A stretch of 64,000 bases of DNA from Microbacterium oxydans (GTDB lineage: Bacteria > Actinomycetota > Actinomycetes > Actinomycetales > Microbacteriaceae): assembly GCF_006540085.1 (NCBI RefSeq), contig NZ_BJOG01000009.1:124001-188000 (forward strand). Reading direction: 5' to 3'. The translations under genes and the position numbers were made by a program. The notes beneath the pieces are model-generated. The model worked only from the letters and a program-made list of their open reading frames with translations, had not been told where the DNA came from and searched no databases. Positions 46,989 through 54,279 of the stretch are shown piece after piece (within the stretch, counting starts at the first letter, position 1; every line of letters begins with the position of its first letter).

Positions 46989-48005
46989 ATGACACCACGT
47001 ACCCGACCCACCCGCCTGCTCGCCGCCGTCTCCGTCGGCCTCGGCGCGATCGCCCTCACCGCCTGCGGGAGCGGAGTCTCCACGGGAGCAGCGCCCGCCT
47101 CCTCCGGAGAGGCGATCAGCATCGAGAACTGCGGCCGCACGGTCGAGATCCCGGCCACGCCGACGGCCGTCGTCGGACTGCACCCCTCGCAGACCGAGCT
47201 GCTGCTGCGCCTGGGCCTCGCCGATTCGCTCGTCGGACAGGCGCAGGCCACCGCGGACGAGCTGCCGAGCGACGTCGCAGACCTCGCGGCCGATGTGCCC
47301 GTCATCGGCGGAGACGCACCGCCCAGCCGGGAGGAACTGCTCGCCGTCGAACCCGACTTCGTCTACTCGCCGACCACCTACGAGTTCACCGCGGAGCAGG
47401 GCTTCGCCAGCATCGAGCAGCTCTCCGAGGCCGGCGTCGCCGCGTACACCGCGACCGGCGGATGCTTCGACCGGCGCATGGAGGGCACGGTCGACGACCT
47501 CTTCATCGACCTCGAGAACCTCGGCGAGATCTTCCACGTCGAGGACGAGGCGAACGACCTGATCGAGTCGTCCAAGGCCGAGCTCGCGACCGTCGATGCG
47601 GCGCTCGAAGGCAAGGATCGCCCCCGCGTCGCCCAGGTCTTCGTGGAGGGCACGACCCTCACCGCGATCGGTGCCGGCATCGAGTACGACATCCTGAAGC
47701 GCGCCGGCGCCGACAACGTCTTCACGCCGGACGATCCCGCGTTCGCCGACTTCTTCGCCGCCGAGATCACCCCGGAGTCGCTCGCGTCAGAGGCACCGGA
47801 CGCGATCGTCTTCGCGGTGTCCGATCCCGCGCACGAGGCGGCCGTCCGCTCCTACCTCGCCGCGACGTTCCCCGACATGCCCGCCGTGCGCGACGGTCGA
47901 CTGATCGCGGTGCCGTCGACCGACCTGTTCCCCGGCACACTCGGGAACGTCTCGGCCGTGCGGCTGATCGCCGAGGGCCTCCACCCGGACGTCGTCTTCG
48001 ACTGA
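46989..48005 (+). CDS. Substrate-binding lipoprotein of the cluster-linked importer
   Basis: The 338-residue protein starts with a lipoprotein signal and lipobox LTAC (Cys26). The mature part is a class III binding protein: ENCGRTVEIPATPTAVVGLH opens the fold and the C-lobe ends GNVSAVRLIAEGLHPDVVFD. Two further Cys, in ENCGRT and GGCFDRR, could form a disulfide. It lacks the His-rich loop of free-zinc binding proteins, which favours a chelated metal or peptide complex as ligand. An AGGAGAAGA ribosome site precedes the ATG. A strong hairpin terminator follows. Confidence 0.92.
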   Translation: MTPRTRPTRLLAAVSVGLGAIALTACGSGVSTGAAPASSGEAISIENCGRTVEIPATPTAVVGLHPSQTELLLRLGLADSLVGQAQATADELPSDVADLAADVPVIGGDAPPSREELLAVEPDFVYSPTTYEFTAEQGFASIEQLSEAGVAAYTATGGCFDRRMEGTVDDLFIDLENLGEIFHVEDEANDLIESSKAELATVDAALEGKDRPRVAQVFVEGTTLTAIGAGIEYDILKRAGADNVFTPDDPAFADFFAAEITPESLASEAPDAIVFAVSDPAHEAAVRSYLAATFPDMPAVRDGRLIAVPSTDLFPGTLGNVSAVRLIAEGLHPDVVFD

Positions 48006-48037
48006 GCATCACTTCCTCCGCCCGCACCCCCGCGTGG

Positions 48038-48076
48038 CTGCGCCCCCGGGAAGCTCTTGTGCTCCCGGGGGCGCAG
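48038..48076. terminator. Bidirectional terminator after the importer operon
   Basis: CTGCGCCCCCGGGA (48038-48051) pairs perfectly with TCCCGGGGGCGCAG (48063-48076) around an 11-nt loop, between the convergent binding-protein and VOC genes. Confidence 0.75.
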
Positions 48077-48084
48077 TCTCCGCG

Positions 48085-48474
48085 CTAGGCCTGCATGACG
48101 GCGAGGACGTTGCCCGCGGGGTCGCGGAACCACGCGATGTCCGGCCCTCGCCCGTTCCCGCGGACGATGCCGCGCTCGTCGGAGGGGAACTCCTCGTCGC
48201 TGTAGATCTTCGTCTGGACGCCCCGGGCGATGAGCTCGTCCACGGCGGCGTCGACATCCGCCACCGGGAAGTTCAGGATCGTGAAGCTCGCCGGCGTGTG
48301 GTTCGGCTTCGAGTACACGAGGATCGAGCCGCCACGGGGCAGGCGCAGGTCGAGGAACCCCATCGCGTTGCGCTCGACGTCGAGCCCGAGCGTCGCGCCG
48401 TAGAACTCCTCCGCCGCGTCGATGTCGTCGACGCTGAATCCGCTGAACGCGTTGTCCGCTGTGAAAGCTGCCAT
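48085..48474 (-). CDS. VOC-family (glyoxalase-like) protein
   Basis: The 129-residue protein is a vicinal-oxygen-chelate fold of two beta-alpha-beta-beta-beta units: FSGFSVDDIDAAEEFYGATL in the first half and FPVADVDAAVDELIARGV, then AWFRDPAGNVLAVMQ in the second. The metal ligands of true glyoxalase I are not evident, so it may be a binding protein or a dioxygenase/resistance relative. ATG 48474 was chosen because the in-frame extension upstream is shadow of the ligase gene. It is 53 nt after the ligase on the same strand. Confidence 0.85.
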   Translation of the reverse strand: MAAFTADNAFSGFSVDDIDAAEEFYGATLGLDVERNAMGFLDLRLPRGGSILVYSKPNHTPASFTILNFPVADVDAAVDELIARGVQTKIYSDEEFPSDERGIVRGNGRGPDIAWFRDPAGNVLAVMQA

Positions 48475-48527
48475 GGCTCCAGCATCCGCCTCCTCGGCGC
48501 GCTTGTCGATGCCTTCTCGGCTCCCTC

Positions 48528-49475
48528 TCACCCCGCGGCGCGCACGAGCCTGCCGACCAGGTCGACGTAATCCACTCCCGCCGCGGCGAACATCCGCGGC
48601 ACCTGCGACGCCGCGGTCAGCCCCGGCATCGTGTTCACCTCGTTCAGCAGGGGACCCCTGTCCGTGAGGAAGAAGTCCATCCGCGCGACGCCGTCGCACC
48701 CCAGGGCGTCGAACATCGCGATCGCAGCGCGCTTGAGGGCCGCCGCCTCGCCCGCGTCGAGCTGCGCCGGCACCGTGAAACGCGCACTTCCGTCGTACTT
48801 CGTCGCCGTGTCGAAGAGACCGGTCGCGTGGATCTCCAGCGGCGGAGCCGCCCACCGGATGCCCCCCTTCTCGCGCAGCACGGCCACGTCGATCTCGCGC
48901 GCCCTGACGACCTCCTCGACGAGGATGCGCCGGTCGAAGCGCGCGGCCTCGTGCAGCGCGGCGAGCAGATCCTCCTCCTGGGTCACGAGACTCACGCCGT
49001 GGCTCGACCCCGCCGAGACCGGTTTCACCACGACCTCGCCGTCGAACTCCACATCCCCGATGTCGTCCGCCGAGATCAGCCGCCCGCGGGCGGTGCCGAT
49101 CCCCACCGCGTCCGCCACCAGCTTCGTCGTCCATTTGTCCATGCCGATCGCACCGGCGCGCAGCCCCGAGCCCACCACGCGCACTCCGGCGAGGGCGCAG
49201 AGAGCCGCCAGCGCCCCGTCCTCGCCGAGCGCACCGTGTACGGCCGGGAAGACCACGTCCGTGCGAGTGAGCAGCGGAAGCGCGAGCGCCAGCGACTCGG
49301 CGGCGGATCCCCCGTTCGGGCGCCCGTCGACGCGCCAGATGCCGTCTCGATCGATGGTCACGCACGTCACCTCGTGACCGCCCAGCCGCAGGGCTGCACC
49401 GACCGCGGCCGCCGACGCCAACGACACGTCGTGCTCGGCGTTCTGCCCTCCCCCGATGACCAGCACCCTCGTCAT
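48528..49475 (-). CDS. D-Ala-D-Ala/D-Ser ligase of Ddl/Van type
   Basis: The 315-residue ATP-grasp ligase joins D-Ala to a second D-amino acid. It shows GGGQNAEHDVSLASA (7-21), GALGEDGALAALC, the ATP-grasp segment VVVKPVSAGSSHGVSLV and the metal site LNEVNTMPG near 277-285. The omega loop contains Lys226-Tyr227 (TATKYDG); a KY pair is typical of dipeptide-forming rather than D-lactate ligases. ATG 49475 overlaps the racemase stop (ATGA). Coupling to a racemase and a D,D-carboxypeptidase under a VanRS-like pair suggests altered wall precursors. Confidence 0.9.
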   Translation of the reverse strand: MTRVLVIGGGQNAEHDVSLASAAAVGAALRLGGHEVTCVTIDRDGIWRVDGRPNGGSAAESLALALPLLTRTDVVFPAVHGALGEDGALAALCALAGVRVVGSGLRAGAIGMDKWTTKLVADAVGIGTARGRLISADDIGDVEFDGEVVVKPVSAGSSHGVSLVTQEEDLLAALHEAARFDRRILVEEVVRAREIDVAVLREKGGIRWAAPPLEIHATGLFDTATKYDGSARFTVPAQLDAGEAAALKRAAIAMFDALGCDGVARMDFFLTDRGPLLNEVNTMPGLTAASQVPRMFAAAGVDYVDLVGRLVRAAG

Positions 49476-50596
49476 GCCGCGCTCCTCCGCACTCGCGCTC
49501 CGATCCCGGTGACGATGGTGTGCGGGATCGTCCCCGCCCACCGCGCCCACTCCTGCACCGAGGGCACCGCGCCCCCGTCCGGCCCGAACACGGTCGCGAT
49601 CGTGCCGCGCGGGAACAGCGCGGCACCCGTGTCCACCACGATCTGATCCATCGACACCCGTCCGACGATCGGATACCGCACGCCGCCGATCTCGACGCCG
49701 GCGCCCGGCGCGAGCTCTCGCGGGATCCCATCCGCGTAGCCGACGCCCACCACCGCGAGGTGCGTCTCCGCACGGCTGACATGCGTTCCCGCATACCCGA
49801 CAGCCGTGCCCGCCGGGGCGAGAGCCCCGTGCACGACGGGCGCGGTCCATCGTGAAGCCCCGATCAGTGGCGTCGTCTCCGAGGGGTCGATCCCGACGAG
49901 TCCTGCGCCGATCCGCACCATCCCGAAATGGGTCGCGGGATCGGTCAGCGCCCCGGACGTCGCCGCCAGATGCACGAGCACCGGTCCGAGGCCGGCACGC
50001 AGGACCGCATCCCTGCCCTGCCGCATGCGCAGCACGGCCGCGGCGTTCGCGCCCGGATCGCCCTCGTCGGCGCGCGGCAGATGACCCATGACCCCCACGA
50101 CCTCGATCCGCCCTCTGCCGGCGCGCGCCAGTCGGAAGAGCTCTGGCCACTCGTCCAGCGGAGACCCGCCGCGGGCCATCCCGGTGTCCAGATGCAGGTG
50201 CACCCTGACCGGGCCCGACGTCTCAGCACTCAGCTGGCGAAGCTCTTCGGCGGAGCCCACCGCGATGTCGATACGATGCTCCGCCGCTGCCTCGGCGTCG
50301 ATGCCCGCCGGGTTCAGCCAGGAGAGGATGGGCACCGCGAGTCCGGCGTCGCGGAGTGCGACACCCTCGGCGACCTGCGTCACCCCGAGCCACTCGGCGC
50401 CCGCCGCGACCGCAGCCGTTGCCACGACGACGGCACCGTGTCCGTAGCCGTCGGCCTTCACGACGGCCATGATCGGCACCGGAGTCGCCGCCCTGACGAT
50501 CCGGAGGTTCTCGGCGACGGCGTCGGGGAGCGTGGTCAGCGTCGGCGCGTGCAGGCGCGAGGCGATCGCGGGACGAGGGGCGGTCATGGTGGTCAT
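49472..50596 (-). CDS. alr: Alanine racemase (PLP enzyme)
   Basis: The 374-residue fold-type III PLP enzyme interconverts L- and D-alanine (or serine in VanT-like members). The PLP-lysine motif VVKADGYGHGA is near 46-56, the second catalytic Tyr lies in VGVGYADGIPRELA near 265, and GRVSMDQIVVD near 300 is the family signature. No membrane domain is present, unlike VanT. ATG 50596 overlaps the carboxypeptidase stop (ATGA); ATG 50587 is an alternative. It may be a dedicated second racemase supplying the ligase. Confidence 0.93.
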   Translation of the reverse strand: MTTMTAPRPAIASRLHAPTLTTLPDAVAENLRIVRAATPVPIMAVVKADGYGHGAVVVATAAVAAGAEWLGVTQVAEGVALRDAGLAVPILSWLNPAGIDAEAAAEHRIDIAVGSAEELRQLSAETSGPVRVHLHLDTGMARGGSPLDEWPELFRLARAGRGRIEVVGVMGHLPRADEGDPGANAAAVLRMRQGRDAVLRAGLGPVLVHLAATSGALTDPATHFGMVRIGAGLVGIDPSETTPLIGASRWTAPVVHGALAPAGTAVGYAGTHVSRAETHLAVVGVGYADGIPRELAPGAGVEIGGVRYPIVGRVSMDQIVVDTGAALFPRGTIATVFGPDGGAVPSVQEWARWAGTIPHTIVTGIGARVRRSAA

Positions 50597-51255
50597 CGCT
50601 GCATCCTCGGGTCTTCGGTGGGATCGGCGTACATCTCGGGGCACCCCTGATCGATCGCCTCGGGGCGCAGCTCGTAGTGCCATGACTCGTTCGCGTACGT
50701 CTGGCACAGTCCGTAGTCGGAGCCGTGCTGGGCGAGCCAGTCGAGCGTGGGCAGGGGGCCGACGTCCACGGCGTCGCCCGACACGTGCGCCGAGGTCTGC
50801 GGCGTCGCCACCCAGCGGCGCGCTTCGCCCTCCGAGCCGTAATCGACGATCGCGTCCTGGAGCATCCGTTCCTGCAGCCCCGGCGAGCGCCATCCGCTGT
50901 TCACCAGGAACGTGATGCCATCGCGCTCGGCATCCGAGGCCGCCCGCTGCAGGGCGTCGAGCAGCGCGGGGTCGAGGTTGCCGACCGCGACGCGGTCCAC
51001 GTCGAACACCGTGGGCTGATCCCCGTCACGGATCGCTCCGTCGGCGTCGCCCGGCACGTCGACGGGCTGCACCTCGTCGGGCACCGGGGTCGGCACGGGC
51101 GTGGGGAACGTCTTCGCCGTGTCGGCGAAAGCCACGGACAACGACTGCTGCACCGCGAACGCCAGGATCACGGCGGCGGCGAGCGCGACCACGACGCCGG
51201 CGGCCCGACGGCGACGACGTGCCCGCAGCGGGAGGGACGAGCTGTTGGTGTTCAT
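50593..51255 (-). CDS. Membrane-anchored M15 D,D-carboxypeptidase (VanY-like)
   Basis: The 220-residue protein has an N-terminal basic stretch and one signal-anchor helix (about 18-45), a Pro-rich linker (PTPVPTPVPDE) and a VanY-type M15 zinc peptidase. Zinc ligands fit SAHVSGDAVD (His157, Asp164) and SWHYELR (His193); SGWRSPGLQ near 120 is also typical. It should remove terminal D-Ala from peptidoglycan precursors outside the membrane. It is divergent from the VanR-like regulator and heads the carboxypeptidase-racemase-ligase operon. Confidence 0.9.
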   Translation of the reverse strand: MNTNSSSLPLRARRRRRAAGVVVALAAAVILAFAVQQSLSVAFADTAKTFPTPVPTPVPDEVQPVDVPGDADGAIRDGDQPTVFDVDRVAVGNLDPALLDALQRAASDAERDGITFLVNSGWRSPGLQERMLQDAIVDYGSEGEARRWVATPQTSAHVSGDAVDVGPLPTLDWLAQHGSDYGLCQTYANESWHYELRPEAIDQGCPEMYADPTEDPRMQR

Positions 51256-51289
51256 GCTCCCAGTGAAGAAGGGAGCCGGTTGCCAGGGC

Positions 51290-51320
51290 GTATGCGCTTT
51301 TCCATATGCTCGCGATATGC
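51290..51320. promoter_or_regulatory. TATGC direct repeats, candidate VanR-like binding site
   Basis: GTATGC (51290-51295), ATATGC (51304-51309) and ATATGC (51315-51320) are direct repeats. The last two start 11 bp apart, one helical turn, as OmpR-family regulators require. They fill the 87-bp gap between the divergent carboxypeptidase and regulator genes. Confidence 0.55.
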
Positions 51321-51329
51321 CGGGGTGCG

Positions 51330-51335
51330 TAGGAT
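51330..51335 (+). promoter_or_regulatory. Predicted -10 (TAGGAT) of the VanR-like gene
   Basis: TAGGAT lies 7 nt before ATG 51343, predicting a leaderless mRNA. The TATGC repeats end 9 bp upstream, where an activator could contact polymerase. Confidence 0.5.
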
Positions 51336-51342
51336 CGCTGCC

Positions 51343-52014
51343 ATGCGTGTGCTGATCGTCGAGGACGAGCCCTACCTCGCCGAGGCGATCCGCGATGGGC
51401 TGCGCCTCGAGGCGATCGCGGCCGATATCGCGGGCCACGGCGACACGGCGCTGGAGCTGCTGAGCATCAACTCCTACGACCTCGCCGTGCTCGACCGCGA
51501 CGTGCCCGGGCCCTCCGGCGATGACATCGCCCGCTGGATCGTCGCGTCGGGAAGCGGCATCCCCATCCTCATGCTCACCGCAGCCGACCGCCTCGACGAC
51601 AAGGCGAGCGGCTTCGAGATCGGTGCGGACGACTACCTCACCAAGCCGTTCGAGATGCGCGAGCTGGTGCTGCGTCTGCGTGCTCTCGACCGTCGCCGCC
51701 AGCGCAGTCGACCTCCCGTGCTGGAGGTCTCCGGCCTTCGCCTCGATCCGTTCCGCCGGGAGGTGTACCGCGACGACCGCTACGTGGCGCTCACCCGCAA
51801 GCAGTTCGCCGTGCTGGAGGTGCTCGTCGACGCCGAGGGCGGTGTCGTCAGCGCGGAGGAGCTGCTCGAGCGCGCCTGGGACGAGAACGCCGACCCGTTC
51901 ACGAACGCCGTGCGCATCACGGTCTCCTCGCTGCGCAAACGCCTGGGCGAGCCGTGGATCATCCTCACCGTGCCGGGTGTCGGATACCGGATCGGAACGG
52001 ATGCCGATGCCTAG
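51343..52014 (+). CDS. OmpR-family response regulator (VanR-like)
   Basis: The 223-residue protein has a receiver domain (VEDEP at 6-10, Asp51 in LAVLDRDVPG, Lys101 in LTKPFE) and a winged-helix DNA-binding domain with LTRKQFAVLEVLV and a TVPGVGYRIG end. The gene overlaps the kinase gene downstream and is divergent from the VanY-like operon, its likely target. The specific signal, glycopeptide or wall stress, is inferred from the neighbouring enzymes. Confidence 0.92.
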   Translation: MRVLIVEDEPYLAEAIRDGLRLEAIAADIAGHGDTALELLSINSYDLAVLDRDVPGPSGDDIARWIVASGSGIPILMLTAADRLDDKASGFEIGADDYLTKPFEMRELVLRLRALDRRRQRSRPPVLEVSGLRLDPFRREVYRDDRYVALTRKQFAVLEVLVDAEGGVVSAEELLERAWDENADPFTNAVRITVSSLRKRLGEPWIILTVPGVGYRIGTDADA

Positions 52015-53104
52015 GCGCCGCGGGATGAGCGCTCGCCTCAAGCTCACCCTCAGCTATGCGGGCATCGTGGTGGTCTCCGGGCTGCTGCTGCTCGCCGCGG
52101 TGGCCCTGTACCTGCTGCGCTACGTGCCCGACGTGCAGATCTCCGCGGACATCCGCGTTCCCAACCGCTCCGACCTGATCAGGGCGTTCGTGCCGGTCGC
52201 CTCGACGGTCATGGTGGCACTGCTGGCCATCGGGCTCGGCGGCGGATGGCTGCTGGCCGGACGCATGCTGGCACCTCTGGAACGCATCGGCGACGCTGCG
52301 CGACTGGCGGCGCAGGGCTCGCTCTCGCACCGGATCGCGCTCCCCGGCCCTCGCGACGAGTTCCGCGATCTGGCCGATGTCTTCGACTCGATGCTCGAGC
52401 AGCTCGAAGCCCACGTCGCCGAGCAGCAGCGGTTCGCCGCGAACGCCTCGCACGAGCTGCGCACGCCTCTCGCGATCTCGCAGGCGCTGCTCGAGGTCGC
52501 CCGTGACGACCCGGACCGCGACGTGGACGAGCTGATCGCCCGACTGCAGCGGGTGAACACGCGTGCGATCGACCTCACGGAGGCGCTGCTGCTGCTGAGC
52601 CGGGCGGATCGTCGGACGTTCCCGCGCGAGATCGTCGATCTCTCCCTTCTCGCCGAGGAGGCCGTCGAGGCGCTGGTTCCCCTCGCCGACCGTCGAGGAG
52701 TCGCACTGGAGGTCGGCGGCGTCCCCGCGTCGGTGCTCGGGTCGGCGGCGCTGCTGCCGCAGCTGGTCATGAACCTCGTCCTCAACGCGATCGTGCACAA
52801 CCTTCCGACCGGCGGGGCCGTTGCCGTGCGCACGCACTCGATGCCGCACGCGGTCGCGCTGGTCGTGGAGAACACCGGTGAACAGTTGCCTGCACATCAG
52901 GTCGCCACCCTTGTCGAACCGTTCCAGCGCGGGGCGGAGCGCACCCGCGGCGACGACCATGCGGGGGCGGGGCTCGGCCTTGCGATCGTCGACCGCATCA
53001 CGCAGGCGCACAACGGCACGCTCGTCCTCACCCCGCGGACGGACGGCGGTCTGATCGTGACCGTGTGGCTGCCGCACCCCTACCCGACGGGCCTTCCCGG
53101 CTGA
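52007..53104 (+). CDS. Sensor histidine kinase (VanS-like)
   Basis: The 365-residue kinase has two transmembrane helices (about 17-40 and 60-85) with a very short external loop, a HAMP-like segment, a HisKA box FAANASHELRTPLAIS with His149, and an ATPase domain with NLVLNAIVHN and GAGLGLAIVDRIT. The small external loop suggests membrane-proximal or ligand-poor sensing. Possible starts are ATG 52001, 52007 and 52025; I chose 52007 because GGAACGG lies 6 nt upstream. It overlaps the regulator gene by 8 nt. Confidence 0.9.
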   Translation: MPRRRGMSARLKLTLSYAGIVVVSGLLLLAAVALYLLRYVPDVQISADIRVPNRSDLIRAFVPVASTVMVALLAIGLGGGWLLAGRMLAPLERIGDAARLAAQGSLSHRIALPGPRDEFRDLADVFDSMLEQLEAHVAEQQRFAANASHELRTPLAISQALLEVARDDPDRDVDELIARLQRVNTRAIDLTEALLLLSRADRRTFPREIVDLSLLAEEAVEALVPLADRRGVALEVGGVPASVLGSAALLPQLVMNLVLNAIVHNLPTGGAVAVRTHSMPHAVALVVENTGEQLPAHQVATLVEPFQRGAERTRGDDHAGAGLGLAIVDRITQAHNGTLVLTPRTDGGLIVTVWLPHPYPTGLPG

Positions 53105-53118
53105 CTGTCCGCAGGTGT

Positions 53119-53177
53119 TTCGAATCGCGCAAACGGTCGGATGCGGGGCCCAGAAGGAACCATTTGCGCGATTCGAA
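53119..53177. repeat. Intergenic palindromic repeat, copy C
   Basis: TTCGAATCGCGCAAA (53119-53133) is perfectly complementary to TTTGCGCGATTCGAA (53163-53177). It fills the gap between the convergent kinase and azoreductase genes and may act as a two-way terminator. Confidence 0.82.
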
Positions 53178-53185
53178 GACGGGGC

Positions 53186-53842
53186 TCAGGCCACCCGCGG
53201 GTCGCGTGTCGCGGCGAGCTCGCGGCCGTAGGTGCGGGCGTCGGCTTCGGCGTTCTCCTTGAGCTCGCGCGCGGTGTCGGCGAACGCGTCGAGCGCCGGG
53301 TTGACGCCGACCAGCGTGAACGGACGCTGCACGACGCGCAGATCGAGACCCCAGACGTCTTCGAGCACGCGTCGCAGCCAGCCGGTCGAGTGGTCCCAGC
53401 CCTCCTTGGGCGAACCGGGCGCGTAGTTGCCGCCGAGCACGGTGACCAGGGTCGCCGGCTTGCCGTTCAACGCGGTGCCGGTCGGATCGATGCGTGCGTC
53501 GGTGTAGGCGAGATCGAACCAGGTCTTGAAGTGCTGCGAGACGCCGTAGTTGTAGAGCGGCACCGCGAACAGCAGAGCGTCGGCGCCGATGAGCTCGTCG
53601 GCGAACTGCGTCGCGAGGGCGCGAGCCTCGTTCTGCGCAGGGGTCCGCTGGGCCTCGTCGACGAATCCACCCGTCACGGCATCCGCCCACGCGGTCGCGG
53701 GCACGGGGTCGCTCGCCAGATCGCGACGGAAGACGGTCGAATCGGGGTGCGACGCGGTCCACTCGGCCTCGACGATGTCGGCGAGCGCACGACTGGCGGA
53801 CGACGCGGGAAGGATGCTGGCATCCAGGCGGAACAGGGACAT
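53186..53842 (-). CDS. FMN-dependent NADH azoreductase/quinone reductase
   Basis: The 218-residue flavodoxin-like protein has the AzoR phosphate-binding opening (LFRLDASILPASSASRALAD), the FMN loop LLFAVPLYNYGVSQHFKTWFD (split, about 90-110) and a VTVLGGNYAPGSPKEGWDH segment. It reduces quinones or azo compounds with NAD(P)H in the cytosol. A GAGAGG ribosome site precedes the ATG. It is divergent from an HxlR regulator across 77 bp, the usual arrangement for electrophile-induced reductases. Confidence 0.9.
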   Translation of the reverse strand: MSLFRLDASILPASSASRALADIVEAEWTASHPDSTVFRRDLASDPVPATAWADAVTGGFVDEAQRTPAQNEARALATQFADELIGADALLFAVPLYNYGVSQHFKTWFDLAYTDARIDPTGTALNGKPATLVTVLGGNYAPGSPKEGWDHSTGWLRRVLEDVWGLDLRVVQRPFTLVGVNPALDAFADTARELKENAEADARTYGRELAATRDPRVA

Positions 53843-53864
53843 GAGCCTACCTCTCGTTTTCGTA

Positions 53865-53887
53865 GTCGCTCTGTTTTTCTTAGCGAC
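53865..53887. promoter_or_regulatory. Possible HxlR operator between azoreductase and regulator
   Basis: GTCGCT (53865-53870) and AGCGAC (53882-53887) form an inverted repeat with an 11-bp T-rich spacer in the short divergent promoter region. The 6-bp arms make this tentative. Confidence 0.35.
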
Positions 53888-53907
53888 ATCGGTTAACGTA
53901 GCACGGG

Positions 53908-53913
53908 TAGGAT
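53908..53913 (+). promoter_or_regulatory. Predicted -10 (TAGGAT) of the HxlR gene
   Basis: TAGGAT lies 6 nt before ATG 53920, predicting a leaderless mRNA. It is the same hexamer as for the VanR-like gene. Confidence 0.5.
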
Positions 53914-53919
53914 GGGGGG

Positions 53920-54258
53920 ATGTCCGGGACCGACGAAGGGCGTCAGGTGTGCGACGCCGCCGTCACACTGGCCTTCAGCGTGCTCGGGAAGCGGTGGAAC
54001 GGCATGATCGTGTCGTCGCTCGGGGGCGGACCCATGACCTTCGTCTCGCTGCGCCGCGCCGTTGACGGCATCAGCGACACCGTGCTCTCCGATCGCCTGG
54101 CCGAACTCGCCGACGCCGGACTCGTCGCGCGCACGGTCGAGGCCGGCCCGCCGGTGACCGTGTCGTACGCGCTCACGCCAGCGGGGGAAGGACTCCTGCC
54201 GATCCTGAACCAGCTGGGGCAGTGGGCGTCGGCGAACCTCGGCGAGCGCGCGCACTGA
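53920..54258 (+). CDS. HxlR-family transcriptional regulator
   Basis: The 112-residue winged-helix protein matches HxlR/YodB regulators: a Cys near the N-terminus (Cys11 in QVCDAAV), FSVLGKRWNGMIVSSL, then FVSLRRAVDGISDTVLSDRLAELADAGLV and the wing VSYALTPAGEGL. The single N-terminal Cys is in the position used by YodB/QorR-type sensors for quinones, so redox control of the divergent azoreductase is likely. Confidence 0.9.
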   Translation: MSGTDEGRQVCDAAVTLAFSVLGKRWNGMIVSSLGGGPMTFVSLRRAVDGISDTVLSDRLAELADAGLVARTVEAGPPVTVSYALTPAGEGLLPILNQLGQWASANLGERAH

Positions 54259-54279
54259 CGCCTTTGCAGGCCGCGCCCC

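Noticed and set aside
48528..50596. VanA-type D-lactate depsipeptide cluster
   Set aside because: No VanH-like dehydrogenase or VanX-type dipeptidase is present, and the ligase keeps the Lys-Tyr pair of dipeptide ligases.
15477..53177. tRNA fragments or tRNA-derived attachment sites, because TTCGAATC resembles a T-loop
   Set aside because: No acceptor, D or anticodon arm is present, and the arms form long inverted repeats instead. No integrase is nearby.
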